Positions 11,590 through 25,067 of a stretch of 64,000 bases of DNA are shown piece by piece. The notes below the pieces were generated by a model. It did not search any database and was not told the DNA's origin. It was given only the letters and a program-made list of their open reading frames with translations. Where the stretch lies: positions 2,052-66,051 of the forward strand of contig JTDE01003913.1 in the NCBI GenBank assembly GCA_014338405.1, in the 5' to 3' direction. The stretch's first letter is position 1. Every line of letters starts with the position of its first letter. A program made the position numbers and the translations under genes. This stretch comes from Paragonimus skrjabini miyazakii (lineage: Eukaryota > Platyhelminthes > Trematoda > Plagiorchiida > Troglotrematidae).

Positions 11590-14500
11590 GTGTTTATGCC
11601 TATGTTGCAGCATCCGAAAATTGGGGTGATGAAATTTGCCCGTTATCTTTTCAGTATGATAACAGTTCAACTTCGTCTGCACAGACTCGAGTGTTTAGTG
11701 ATATTACTTCCGTGGTTCGTACACCCAAGATTTCCCCGACCTAATATTAACGCGGCTTGGAAGCCACAGTGAGAAGACAGTGGATCTACAAAAAATCTAT
11801 TTATTTATTTACTCACTGTACACGAGCGGACTTCAACGCAACGATTAAGGGCGCCAGGGAGCTAGACGTGAGAGAACCTTCAACACAACCGCACGGCAGC
11901 CGCCAGAGAGGACGAATGTCGACGGAAATTCTAGTTGACTTTCAGAATTCAAACAAGCGTCAAGCTGGTTGAGCGGCGTTCCTAACGGTAATAGCTAAAA
12001 CATTGTTATCCTAGTGAATATAGCCTACGATGATAAAGATGGCGCAGATTCCTTATACAGCTACGATTAAAATTGCGATACCTATGCCAACACACTAACT
12101 TTGATGTTATGGGTTTGTAGTAAATTTACGTTCACAAGGTAATATGAACCGCCGCGGTGGTGCTGGTAAGGCAACTCTCACGTCACAGGGAGTTTAGGAT
12201 TTTAGGGACGTCGAAGGTGATCTCACTACAAGTGACACGTACGTCGGTTTTAGAAATCGCATCGGTTGCCGTGACTGTATCCGTGACTCCTGTTGTGCCA
12301 TTATTTTATGCGCACTCTCGTCTGTCTTTTAATGTCCTTATTCTTCAAACGATCTGCGAGATTTTCATCCTATGGACGGTTTTCAGCAATCCCCGAATTC
12401 CCGCGCTAGAGTCTGCTCAATTCGTTGCAGAATTTCGGAACTTCCCTCATCCAAGCCGAATTGTTCCAACACATTTCCGAGTCTAGTTATGTGAAACAAC
12501 GTTAAACTCCGTCGAAGATGCATTTGCACGAATTTCCCGGTGTGACCTGGAATATTTGAAACATCGTCTCTTACATGACCTTGCATAAGCTGGATGAATG
12601 CAACATCTCATCTTTTGGACAGGAACTGTGAAGCAAGCGCACTACATTCTTTCCTAGTGCGTGCACCGAACGATTGTAAATTGTGCCAATTTTATCTCTG
12701 ATTACGTCTTCTTTTGCTGAGAGATTTCACGTTTTTCTTAATATGTAACTACTTGCTGCTTCGTACCACCTGTAATCATATACCATGACCGCGCACACCT
12801 AAGTGTTTCTCTGACAAATGCACTGAGAAATATACATTATAATTATCAGTGTTATATTCGGCCAGTCAATACGGTCTGAAACAAGCTTGACTGCAGCGAA
12901 GCACACTAGAATAATAAATACGGTAGACTGCTAAAAATGGGGTGCCAAAAATTTATTGGCACATAATTAGGAGAATAGGCGATTGTGGTACTAAATACGA
13001 ATAAGTGGCTGCATCTGGAAACTTGATCGAAGAGGATATAGGACATTGTTGGAGATATGAATGTTTACTTAGTTCACGGGATGAATACTTTCGGTTAACG
13101 GCGTTTATTTGTTGTAAACCATCGAAATTTAACCAGCACATTGATACAGCGCTTTCATCGCTCATGAACGGTAGGACATAGCCTAGCTGCTGGTCTGTCC
13201 TTAAGAAGCAGCGGTTAGTCTAATTGTTAACAGTAAGTGATTTTAGTCTTCGAAGTTGGTAGCTAAAAGTTTTCGACCAAACTTGGTATACTTGTTTCGT
13301 AAGAGCTATACCGCATTGAAAAGAAGAAGACAGTCTGACGTTTGTTCGCAGGTTGTTGACGTAATTTGACCATCGCAACCTGAAAGGTTCAGTGGTGAGT
13401 AAAGACAAAGTCTGAGTGCTACGACCAAACCATCTTGCACCAAGCACAGTCAAGTGACGAGTTTGAAATAAAAATTAATCAAAAACTACGACATGGTTTC
13501 CCAGCGTACAGAATGTTTGCAACAAACGGACAAGTGTCTCGGTCGTAGAAGTCGGTGTCAGCAGCAAAATAAGTCGACATAAGTGAATAAGTGCATAAGC
13601 TGACAACTTGAGATTAAACATTTATAAATCGATTCGCAGTGATGGCCACACCAGTTCGTTTATTAAATCAAACAAAACGTCAAGGACAATCCTCAATTAA
13701 CAACAACAAACCAAAAAGATTATCCAATGTTTTATAGATCAGTAAAACAATACATAAGACTGGGTTGATTCAGTCAAGTTCGCAAAACTAGAGGGAACTT
13801 GAATACAGAAGTATTAAATGCAATGTGATTCCCGGATGAATTCGGCGACAGAACAATGCGCCGGGTCAATAATTAAATGCTGCCAACTCGCGTTTTTACT
13901 CAGAGAATGGTTGACCATTCAGTTTGTTCAATGTACTGTAACAATAAAGAGAGAAAATTTTCGTAATTTCAGCGCAATTACAGATGGGTCAAGACTAAAA
14001 ATTTGGTGGTTCGAAGAATTAACTCGGCGTTTTATTGAACTCCGGCGCATCGTCTATAATTTTCCGGCGAGGTTCCGATGCTTTGTTAAGTCACCGTATG
14101 CTGTGTATTTCTGAGGCAAAAACGCCAAGCTGACATTCTGCTATCTTACTGGTGATGCCGCAGTAATTCGCTTGAATAGTCAAGATGCTTCGTTTCAGCC
14201 TGAATGACCACCGGAATGTCGTGACTATGGCCCATACCTAATATACGTTGATTGATGAGACGTTACGGTGGTTATGCTACGTTATTCAGACCAAAAAACG
14301 CACATATCATCTCCTGCAAGTCCAAAGAAGGTCGTAACAGACATCTTGGAAGCATCCTTCGCCACTGCGTGGAGTAATACACACTAATCCAATCGAATCT
14401 AGCGAATCTCGACTAGCTTTAAGTAGTCATAGCATGTCGTAGGTTTATCAGATAGAGTCAGGATCCCGCAAAGTAGCGTTGTTCAACGCCTGATAGTCTC

Positions 14501-17500
14501 AACAAGAGCGACACACCTCACATTATGGTGTCATGTAAAGCTAAAAGGATAAGATTAATTAGTGCCGCAATTTAAGGCGTGATCGAATTCACTTTTTCGC
14601 TGGGTAGTTGTTGAATCGTTCGCTGACGATTCGAGTTCACACCAAGTTATGCGTAAGCTGTTGCTCCAAACGGTGCCCTCCTCGAAAGAAAGGTTAATGA
14701 GCAGACGGTCATGAAAACTGGATTCAACACGGTACTAACTGAATTAATATACACGAGAATTGAGTCTTTCAACTTCAACGTAAAATATTCTCAGAAGTTG
14801 GACTAAAAATGTGGCCGTACAGTAAACTTGACAACTAGACACCGCTCAGCAATGGGGGGGATAAAACGGCATTGAGGTAGCTCAAATAAATGATCATTGG
14901 TTGAATTCGAGCAGAAGGACTGTTTGCGCACGGATAAATGATATGAATTGTAAGTTGCTCGGGGGAAAATATAGCAGGAAAAAGTCAAATTTCTGTAGTT
15001 AAAAATTTACGGGGCTCAGATTGAATAGGAGTAAGGGAAACGGTAGAGGTAGTTGATGGAAAAATAAAGCTGACTGATACAGGTTAGTTAAGAAAGACAG
15101 CAAAACGCACGGCCATCTTTGAACATTAATCAAACAAAGCACAACAATATCATAAAAAGTCCAATTGACTGCGGTAGTTGGGAATACGCAATAGTAATTG
15201 GAAATATTTCCAGGTAAACTTAGATTTAGTTCTACGCAATTGCAATAACGCAGCACGCTAGGGAAACGAAATCGTAATGTCATCAGTACTCGTACAGCGT
15301 ACTTACTCATGCAGTAAACACAATAATAGCACACAACGTTCGGTTATGTATTTCAATTATTAGACCCGTCGCAGTTCAAATGAAAGTCCGGATTGTCTTG
15401 CTGGCGACGTTGCTTCTTCATCACACACTGAGAGGTTCCTGTCTGCGTCGACTCAGTTGCAGGTAGTCCAGTAACTGAATGAAAATCTGCAACAGACTCA
15501 GAAACGGAATATACAGTTTCAGAAGAGTTGATTGATAATGCAAAAGAAAACTACAAAATCCTCATGCGATTAACATCAATAATAGATCGGCCGGAATTAC
15601 TAACATAAGATGAACAATATGCAAGTGACGGACTGAGTATCTGTGACTGAAAGTTTATACTTATCAAGAATAGGTAAAGCACGCTCAGTATAATCTTTAA
15701 GTTAAGTATTGACAGGCTTCAAGACAACAGAAAGTTCCAGCCGCTTCAAACAATCTAGAAATAGAAGATTCGACGCTATCAGTTTCGTCAGTAAGGCAAT
15801 GTTTAAGACCACCGTTAACAGTAAATGACTGCCTTATAAAGTGCAAAGAATCAACAGAATTAGTAGAAATTACAGTCAAGGCAATAGATTGAAAGTCTGA
15901 TGAAAGACTGCTCTTCTAAAGGGGTGTGGACTGAAACCGTTGTCAAACTGCGACAGACGGCTTGAATGTGACCCACCTGTCACATTTATGGCTCTTCGAA
16001 ATTGCCGAATGGATATTCAATTGGAGAATATTTATCTCTTTATGACAAACAGTTATTCCAGTGCTGGACAGAATTCGGATTAGAATGATTTCGTTCAACC
16101 GTATTCTTTTGATAAATTACCTTTCTGAACTGCGGTTGATGTTAGTTTGCATGCTTCTCAGCACTTTTGTCGTTATATACCGCAGTTGGCTCTTTATTCA
16201 CTGCGGCCCTTACATCCTGTCGTTATTCACAGACAGCTGCGGTAGATTGGAAAAAACTCCCTTCAGTAGTAACGACTTTGCTGAAAACTAAAGATACTGC
16301 TTCCAGCAATTAATAAATCTCCTAGTTGAATTCGTGGCTGGTCACTGAAATTACACCTCGCTGCTTGAGTTTGAAGTAAAACAATGAACGCATGAGCTCC
16401 CTGATTTTTTCTGATCAAAGTATGGAATTTTGATCCTTCCGCAGCTTCGACGTTGATGTGCTGAACGTACCTGAGTCTAAGACGCCTCAAAGAATGATCG
16501 TGCGGAACATCGGCGTTTTATTATCCTCTCTCATAACTGTATGGATAACACATCAAGTTTCCTGCGTTCCAGGTAACCTACGAGTTCCCGCGAAACTGAG
16601 CAAATGTTCTGATTGTTCAAATTGAAAAGCCCATCGAAAGATGTATCCTGACCGTGGCATCAAGACCTTAACGAAATCAACCGTAGTCTTCTGAAACGAG
16701 TTGGCGGTGGCTAGCGTCATTGGTTTGTTTCTTTTTAGACATGAGTTGGACGATAGCATATTCCAACCTGCCAGATTTTTCACTGCTCATTCATTTATCG
16801 TGCTCCGTTTTGACTGTTGCCTGGTTTGACGCTGATTTCCCGGAGCCTGTTCTGCTTGTATTACCTCAGGTTGTTGTCAAGTTAGAACCCGTGATTGTTA
16901 AAGTTTCAGCAAAAGATGTTTGTTCACACTGTGGTGTTATCTCTACTTTTCTGTCCCATTTCCAACGTTTCAATGTTAAGTTGCTGTAATCATCGACTCG
17001 ATGCAAAGAACAGTTAACGGACGACTCTTTATGCATTGTGCAGTCAACGTTACTCCATACGGTTGCTGTTTATATCCGATATCCTTATTGATCTACTCCT
17101 GAATTACTTTCTGACCATTGGTGTTTGGCCGTAAAAATAACATTTTCATTAGCTGCAAAAAGAACGTTCAGTTCACTTCAAATCTCATTAACATTTGGGG
17201 TCATCTCATGTTTATTGTTAGCCCATGGAAATCCTCGTCATCCCACTCGTTGAACAGCTCGCCCTTTGGTCACTCACCTCACTCTTATTTTGGACTACGT
17301 TAGTTGTAATGCATAGTGTTCGTTTGATTCAAGATTATTTTGCTACTGGCTTTGAAGAGTTGAGGTCCCCCCCAAGAAATCGCAAGCGAGGTTTTTCATA
17401 TTTATCTTATTTGTTATTTTCCTCATTATCAAGGTGTTCAACCCTGATCTTTACTTCTGTCTCCAAGTAAAGCGATCACACTTGATGGTTTGCTACCATT

Positions 17501-19328
17501 TGGGCGTTAACCACTTGTTTCGTCGACGCCAGTTCGTCGCCTACACTCGGCAGTGAGGTCTGGTCCTATCAGTTAGAAGTTTTCGAGGTCATGCAGATTC
17601 AACAATGGGCTTTGCCGTTGGCGGGGACTGTTCGAAGAACATGCTGAATACTGACCTCTTGAAAATTGTGGCAGCAATAAATTTAGGATCAAGCTGGTGT
17701 GATGTTCTGAGCCGGAGGGTCATGCTGATCAACATCCTGATTCTTCTGTGTTAGACAGTTCAAAGCTAGCAATCAGAAGAAAGCAGCTGTTTTCGTATGT
17801 TTACACATCGTATTAGTGGCGGTATGGAAATGCTTAAACAGCAAACGCGATCCTATGGGTATAAAGCTATATTTAAAGTTTGCAGCATTGCTGACTTCTA
17901 CATACGAAAGAACGTGGTTAGAAGAGATAACCACAAACAAAGGAAACACGGATTGCCCACCTGGTTTATTGTCTTGCACGGTCGAAGTGTCCACATTATC
18001 CCTTAGAGACCAGGTTTGGCTTAAATTACATCCGGCGCACCCAGTAGTAATCGAGATGAGATGCTTGCTATAAAGCTTATTTGCAGAATCCGGATAGGGT
18101 ACCCCAAGTTAGGGTCAACACAGTACTCCTAAAGTGTAACAATTTCAGCACGTATTTACCTTTGCCATTTCCTGATGCCACTCTGTGTTTTTTGGCTCTA
18201 CCGTATAGCACCTTAAAATGCAGCATATTTTAAGATGATTTCATACTCAGTAGTGACATCTCCATGATGTTTGACGTGTACATGGTTGCATAATGTAACA
18301 CTTGGTTTGAGGCCAAGATGTCGACCGAGCGTTGCAGCGGCTGAAAGTGGTCAATCAAATTTCTGAAAGGGTGGTCACTGTTTACATTTTAATGCCGTCT
18401 AGCTTCGAGGGTCAATTGAGTGTGCACCACTGAAGCCCGTCCGATAGTGAGTTGACGAATGCAGGTTAATTTCTGGTCTGACACAGATCGAATCTCATGA
18501 GGTTTGGAATGGTAAGCATCGGAGTTTGTACAACTTATTCAGGCTTACCACCTCATCAAAATGCTGAACAATGAGCAAAACTACTTCCATTAGAGATAGA
18601 TTTCTATGCTATTTGAATTAGAAGCTGCACAAACCTAAGCAATCAAATTTATGGCTTCAGCCCGCAGGCGCTCAAAAATTTAAGGACAGAAACTACACGG
18701 ATGAAGGGGTCCTTTTGAAGGAGGCCTCAATTATCAGAAACAAGCATACTGGACGAAGTTAGCAGAGTGGTTTTTCGGTGAGTTGTATGAAAAATTGTTT
18801 GCCGCTGAGAATGCTAGTTGTGAGGAAATAATGAACTTTTCTCACGCGCCTAAAATGCAAACATTTATTGCATCCGAATGGTGGTTTCATTTTTGGAGAT
18901 TTCGCTACAAGTTGAATAATTACAAAACTGGCTTGATCGTTCCCAATTATTTTCTGTGAGGCTGCGACGGAATGAAACACGCCCCGCAGATTGGAGTTAA
19001 CACTTTTTACTCGACTTTCCGGATCTCCGAATAGCGATGAAACTATATTATATTGTTATAGTTCGCCGGATAAATGGTTGGAAACGAACTACGAGAAAAC
19101 GTTGTTGTTGAAGGTTTTAAAGTCGGACCGACGTCAATGTTGAGTCCTTGGCGTGACCAGAAGGAACTTTCCTCCCCCGGTTGTCAGAACGTAAACAATT
19201 CTTGATGAGTACATGGTATGAATGTTGAACATCTTCCATGCCAGCACAAACATTATCGGAATAATTAAATGGCTCGTATAATAATGGTCTTTTTATCAAT
19301 ATGTTCAAAACTACTTTCCACCGAAGTG
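11590..19328. other. 7.7 kb with no recognisable gene or element
   Basis: I looked for RT, integrase, gag, transposase and host-gene motifs on both strands and found none. Open frames reach about 110 codons (for example 12157 plus, 14999 minus) but show no conserved blocks and low-complexity or random-like composition. There is no long internal repeat that I can see by eye. Confidence 0.4.
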
Positions 19329-21480
19329 CTAATGAGCTTTCAGCATCAGGCCGATATTTTCGCCCCCAGCTGTGTTAAACTTTCTGCACCTGTTGAATCG
19401 ATACGACATTCTGTGCTTAATTCCGAGGCTAATCGAAGAAATTGGCCGTCTGTGTCGCAGTTGACAATTCTGGGTTGTTGCTGGCAGAGAAAACTTCAGT
19501 TGCCGATGAAAACGTTCAGCCAACCAGCTGGCTGCCGGGTTGTAAGCTATTGTGTGAATTCGACTACATCCTAACATGCTGAGAAGCGACGTGAAGGCTA
19601 AGTTAATAGGTGACTCGTTGTCGGTGGTTTCTATAGAGGGACAACCAAACTGGGCAACCCAACGCCCACGTCACGGTTTCTGACGAGCAACTTGGAATTG
19701 CAATAGCTTCTGGCCAATGGGTGAACCTGCCTACGCTTAGTGAGGTATACGTGCATCCTTTGGAGGGTGGTAAGGGTTCGACCATGTACATAATGGAAAC
19801 GCTCATCAGAAGCCACAAACCTCCCCAATGGGGCACATATGTAGCAATAAATTCTAGACCATTGGCAGTGTACGTACGCTTTGGCCCAGGTGCGGATGCC
19901 CCGACTTACATTGCGTCAGATAAAGCGTTCTGTGACTATTTTGACTGTTAAACGTGTGCCTGTGTGAGACGTGTTGCGCAGCGTGTCGAAAATTTGGCGA
20001 CGGAAAGCCAACAGAATAGCCGGGCTGGAATATTCTGTGAAGTGTCACAAATGAACATTCCTTCGGATGGATTCGTGGAGACGCTTCCTAGCTTAAGGAA
20101 ACTAGACTGACGGAGTTGTTCTACCTCCAAATCGTTGTCCTGTACAGCTGCAATTGCTGCCAGTTTTACCGAGCCGCCTGGTCTACTCGTTGTAGTATTG
20201 ACGCGCGCAAAAGCATCGGCGACTGGGCTGATAGCACTTGATATCCGATGATATAAGTTGTGAACTGAGCGAAATAATCCAGGTGTCGGGTCTCTCTGGG
20301 AGAGTAACTGTTGATAATCCAGCGTATGGCCTGTGAAGACGACAAAGTTTCTGCCTTCAAGGACATATCGAAAATGGCGGACACCGAGATATACCACCAA
20401 CCGTTCCTTTCCGAAAGCTATACACCGCGACTCGGTTGGTTGTAAACGTTTAGAAGAAAAGGCTAGTGGGCACCAGTTGTCACCGAGTTGCTACTGCAGG
20501 ACCGCTTCTACAGCATCCACAGTTAGCGCTAAGGGAGCGGACGGATGCCGCCAACCAGGTTGGCGATAGCTACTTTTAAATTAACGAAGGGCCTTAATGC
20601 GGCAGTTGTAAATAAAAATGAACGTACGTTACTTCAGAGCTGGTCGGGGAGCGGTTATATTGAATGGGTACAAATGGGAATCGAACGGCGCTAAAAATTT
20701 ACTGGACAGTCGAAACGGCAAAGTTGGTTGAACGATGCCAGCCTCGGGTAATCCACTGTTGTCTGCACTTTGTCGGGAAGAGATTCGATTCCGCTCGTGG
20801 ATACACTGTGGTTAAAATGAGTTTCGCGGGGCACTCCAAATGATCACTTTGTTGAGTGTACTCTTACCCCAAGGTGCCATAAACGGACAAACAACAGACA
20901 GGAATGCGCTCAATGTTCTCCCAGTGGTGAACTAACAACCAAGATATCGTTCAAGTACAGGTGAACACCGAGACACGTCGTGAGTGAAAAGTTAGAAAGT
21001 CAGGACAGTATTACTAAGATCTAACGGTAGGTGTAAAGGCTTGAATAGTTCGAATGGCGTTATGACTACTGTCTTCAAGATGTCTTCTTGAGCTACAAGA
21101 ATCCGGTTACGCTTGTGCACTATGTCGATTAAGGTAAATATTCGCTTTTCCGACAGGTTTGTCCAAGGAATGAGACATCTAACGGGAGTGATTGAGTTGT
21201 TCAGTGCCCGGTAGTCATCACGTGGGCGCCAGTCGTTATCTGCCTTTTTAGGTGCCATGTGTAACGGCAAAGCCTAAGAACTATTGAGCGGACGAATAAT
21301 TCCGAGTTGAAGCATATGCTCAAATCCGGCTCGAGCAATTTTGAGCTTATCGGAAGCTAGGCGGTGTGGATGACTTCGAGCTAGCGGCCCTTCTGTGATA
21401 ATGTGGTGCGCGAAGTCGGTTGTCACGGCCGGTAGTTCGGGCGGACCAGCTGAGGGAATTCGTGAAAACGTTTTCCATAA
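19329..21480 (-). mobile_element. CsRn1-like Ty3/gypsy pol remnant
   Basis: Read downwards from 21480, degenerate pol follows the normal order. The RT start has GPLARSHPHRLASDKL and LQLGIIRPLNS, then a TAG where Trp is usual, then PLHMAPKKADNDWRP and ITPFELFKPL. The palm reads HLYLNDILVVSS near 20957-20943, with Asn in place of the first catalytic Asp (codon 20951-20949). The RNase H region contains LTVDAVEAVLQ, CPLAF and VRHFRYVLEGRNFVVF. The integrase includes EPLPPSKGCTY, GRFTHWPEAIAIP and HTIAYNPAASWLAERFHRQLK (19577 downwards). Numerous stops and frame changes make it dead. No gag, protease or LTRs are seen. The 5' part of the element ends just before the PLE at 21586. Confidence 0.88.
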
Positions 21481-21585
21481 GGATCGGAAACTACGGGATT
21501 GGCTAGCATTGAGCTGGTAACAGCCGTGTGCGACGGTTTACACCAAATGTCCAGCTTGATCGGACACTCATTACTATAATTATTA

Positions 21586-22890
21586 TCATCTGTGCACTTA
21601 CAACGTGCAGTTTGAGTTCAGCGAAGAAATTTATCGACAGAAGGAAGGTGTCGCAATGAGATAGCTGTTGGGACCACCGTTTGCAGAGGCTTTCATTGCG
21701 AAGTTAGAAAATGAACAAATGAGTTCAGCGGTAGACCAGTTTGGTTTTTATAAGAGGTACGTGGACGACGTCCTTCGCGTCCTCGATAACAACGTAGATC
21801 CGACTGATATATTGGCTAAATTCAACGCCCCGTTGGAGACCGGAACAAATAACCAATTAGGTTTTTCGAATGGCTCAATTCAAAGCGCGATATACACAAA
21901 GGGCACGTGGAATGGTCAGTAAATCCATCACAATAGTTTTGTTTAACTCGCTCTGAAAAGAAATCTAATCAACTGTTTGACGGACAGGGCTGTAAGAATT
22001 TGCACAGATGATCCAATAGCCGAAGAATTGACTTTCATACGTACAGTATTCATACAAAACGGCTACCCGGAAAGGTTTATAGACAGAGCTATGCAACAAC
22101 AGAGTGAAAGGGACCAGCGGTATCTAGCGGAAAGGAAAACTGTACACATCGGATTACCCTTCAAGGGTAACACGCTGGCTGAAACAATCACACGTAGACT
22201 CACAAGGGCAGTTAGTGCAACATTTTACGCTGCCAAATTACGTGTCCACTTCACATCCAATACGGTTTTCTGCCCATGCTTAAAAGATAGAGTGCCTGTT
22301 TCTGCAGCCTCATTTTGTGTATACTCATTCACTTATTCCTGTAGAACCAATTATGTTTGCCGCACGACCAGACGTTTATCTGAACTGGTCCGGAAACACC
22401 ACCCAGCTTGGCTCAACAGTGGAATGACGAAATCTGTCAACAGTGCCATACCATCGCACCTGGTGGATTCGAATAACTCTGTCAATGCGACGGACACAAT
22501 TCGCCCAATCTACCGAGCTAAAGCCACTCGGTCGAGGGCAGTAAGGCGTAGGATTCTGTCCGCAGCTGAAGCTATTGAAATTCGCCCCGTACAACCCCCC
22601 CCCTGTGCGCCCAGAAACAATTTGTTCAGGCGCTGGATCTGTCATGGCTAACCCCACACTCAGTTTGCATGTCAAGACCCACGGTTCAAGTGGGTACTTG
22701 ATTGCATCGTGATAATGAACTGACTGACTTGATTAACTACCCGTTCCCCGTTTACCTCCTTTGACGATTCCCCTCTGAAATTCGCAATGAAAATGTGATG
22801 TGTTTAGTCTGATGGTAAATAACTGAAAACGAGCTTGTTCGCTACACTGTATTCTTCATAAAAATTGTTTGTTCAACCGGATAATAACGA
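21586..22890 (+). mobile_element. Penelope-like element copy 1, 5'-truncated
   Basis: The element enters in the middle of the RT: CTYNVQFEFSEEIYRQKEGVAM, then a stop, then GPPFAEAFIAKLENEQ and the palm YKRYVDDVLRVL with both Asp kept (21668-21922). A second open frame (21977-22651, 224 codons) carries the RT thumb (DRAVRICTDDPIAEELTFI, GYPERFI) and a GIY-YIG-type endonuclease end: YSFTYSCRTNYVCRTTRRLS and VRKHHPAWLNSG. The 3' untranslated region reaches about 22880 and matches that of the copy at 32160-32890. PLE proteins prime reverse transcription at nicked DNA and use the GIY-YIG nuclease for cutting. This copy lacks the RT fingers and is not autonomous. Confidence 0.88.
22677..22695 (+). 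other. Hairpin in PLE 3' region with a T-arm-like loop
   Basis: ACCCAC, then the 7-nt loop GGTTCAA, then GTGGGT: a perfect 6-bp stem 25 bases after the PLE stop codon. The loop resembles a tRNA T-loop, but no other tRNA arm is present around it. The related PLE at 32.7 kb does not keep the stem. Confidence 0.4.
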
Positions 22891-23961
22891 GCAATTACTG
22901 AGCCTGGTTCAGCATATCGCGGGAAATGTGGGGTGTAAGTTTGGGGAATTTGTCCGAATCATTTGGTGAACTCTACTTTCAACACAGCGACCCACAATTC
23001 TGGATGAGGAACCCAAGGGCAGGGACTCCCAACGTGACCAACGGTTCGGAAGTCGAAACTTCCAACAAAAACTTTTTAATGTCCATAGCGACTGAGCGGA
23101 ATTGAACTGTATGAAATATAAACGAATACACTACATACATTCGAAACTTAATAGGATGAGGGGAAATGGTTAACTGAACTCAAACATACACTATAATATG
23201 CCACTTAAACGGATTTACTGGTTCATAAGGCCAAGCGAACCGAGCAAGGCTGGTTGAAAAAAACACAATGAGTAAACAAAGAATATATTGTGGGCACACG
23301 AAGTCGTCGTGGGAGCAAGCGAGTATTAGGGCGAAACGATAAGCGGAGGCGCAGGTTTCTTGTCGCTACGCCTACTCGTTCAAATAAACAATTGAGCACA
23401 CTAAAAATTTCGAAACAAAAAGAATACAAGCGGCAGTCGGGACACCAACATAAATAGCAATGAAAATACACATCGTTGTTGAACACAAGACACAAAAATA
23501 CAGTAAAAGAAGCCGTTTTATTTCAACGGCTTGCCCATGCAGCGATGAAAAGATGTGAACATGTGATGAACTACGGCGGAGTTCCTGACCACCAATCAGG
23601 TCCACAGACGAAGTAGACCTACCGACTAAGTGCCACTGGGAGCACTTACACTGCGAAACTCTTACTGTGCAATACGCTTCACTTGGAGGCTGGGCAACTC
23701 AGCGTTTGGATCGGAATATGGAATGCAGCGGCCTTGTATTGTCTCAAGCCGCTTTGTTCATCTACATCATTGTCTTCTTACTGATTCCGGTTCGACTGGC
23801 TCAGTTTTGTCCAATCCCGTTTCACTAACCGTTATTTTGCTGTCTGTTTACGCGCTCGTAGGCCGTATACCAAGTTACAACAATCTCACACAGTAAACAA
23901 CTTTGCAGGTCAAACGTCTTTTGCGAACACAACAACTAGTGCAACGAAAAATGTGAAGACG
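22891..23961. other. Spacer between PLE copy 1 and gypsy element 2
   Basis: About 1.07 kb with no motif I recognise. It should contain the 5' LTR and leader of the following gypsy element if those survive, but I could not find a matching LTR after 27754. Confidence 0.35.
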
Positions 23962-24585
23962 ATGATAACCTGGCCACAGCCGTTCGAAGATGGAAACGTC
24001 TGGGCGTTCCTGGACGACTCCGAGGACGTGGCCGAAGTTGTCGGAAGCAAGACCGATCGTGAGAAGCTGGCTGCCCTGCGAACACTAGTGGAGGGCAAGG
24101 CGAAGAGGCTCTGCGAAGATTAAGTGGACCGCTGTAAAGGAGATGCTGGTGACTGCGTTTTACAGCCCGGGGGCCATACGGCGGTTCAGGACGGCCAGGC
24201 TTAGACAAGAAGCGGATCCATCCGTGTATAGTGCCACTCTGCAGATTATTTGACAGGGTATTACTAGAAATGGATCAACAATCAAAACGGAGGTTGCCAG
24301 CGGAGCAGTTTATCGAAGGTCTCTCGATGATGGTTCGCGACTAAGTACGTATCGTTCAGGTAGCCCGACGGATGGGACTTGATGAGCTCGCGAAGGTGAC
24401 GCGGGAGTTGGGAGTTATGTCCCTGGCCTTGGTGGAAACGAACGACAATACACACAGGAAGACAATGGAAGATATTGGAGCAGTTGGTGGCGGATGTAGC
24501 TGCATTGAGAACAGCATCACGGAAGAACAATCCATTAGGAAGCTGCTTCATCTGTGGTGAAAAAGGACATTGGAAGAAGGATTGC
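23962..24585 (+). pseudogene. Gypsy element 2 gag with CCHC zinc knuckle
   Basis: Gag starts at ATG 23962 (ITWPQPFEDGNVWAFLDD, then TDREKLAALRTLVEGKA) and stays open for 53 codons to TAA at 24121. It resumes after frame changes with LPAEQFIEGLSMMVRD, a stop, and GLDELAKVTRELG. A CX2CX4HX4C knuckle reads CFICGEKGHWKKDC at 24544-24585. Such gag proteins package the element RNA. The start was chosen because the conserved WPQPFE motif follows directly. The knuckle frame and the following protease frame differ, so another frameshift lies between them. Confidence 0.8.
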
Positions 24586-24613
24586 CCAACTGGACGGTTA
24601 AAAAGGTCTAAAA

Positions 24614-25033
24614 ATGGGGTCTCATGATTGTTCTTCTTGTTGGGCGGGTCAACTAGTAATAACAGCGATTGAGAAGGGGGTCGTACATACTAGGGTTGAA
24701 GTTGACGGAGAGATAGAACAGTGCTTGGTCGATATAGAGGCGGCTATTTCGTTGATTGCCCGTGTAGGAAAGCAAAACGTAGAACCAACATCCATGATGA
24801 TCAGGACGGTTGGAGGTCACAGTTTACTGGTTGACGATGTGAAAGAATGTGGGGTGCGTATCGGAAGCCATATCGTAAAATATCGTTTCATTATGTCCCC
24901 AGAAATTGGGCAAACGATCCATGGAGCCGATTCCCTTACTGCAACAGATGCCAAGATTGACATGAAGCTCCAAAAGTTGTCAACCAGATGTCGTTCCCTG
25001 ACACACTACAGCAATGGAATAACGTCAAACTAA
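24614..25033 (+). pseudogene. Gypsy element 2 protease region
   Basis: This open frame of 139 codons covers the retropepsin-like region: VVHTRVEVDGEIEQCLVD, then IEAAISLIARVG. The usual DTG/DSG active site is replaced by D-I-E, so the enzyme would be inactive. Downstream pieces (VGGHSLLVDDVKECGVRIG) fit the family. It follows the zinc knuckle by about 30 bases in another frame. Confidence 0.7.
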
Positions 25034-25067
25034 GAACGCACGGCCAAAACCTCATAAGCACAATTCT

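Noticed and set aside
12383..12586. Minus-strand frame with a helix-rich composition (VLEQFGLDEGSSEILQRIEQ)
   Set aside because: Only 67 codons, no family resemblance, no convincing splice sites in register.
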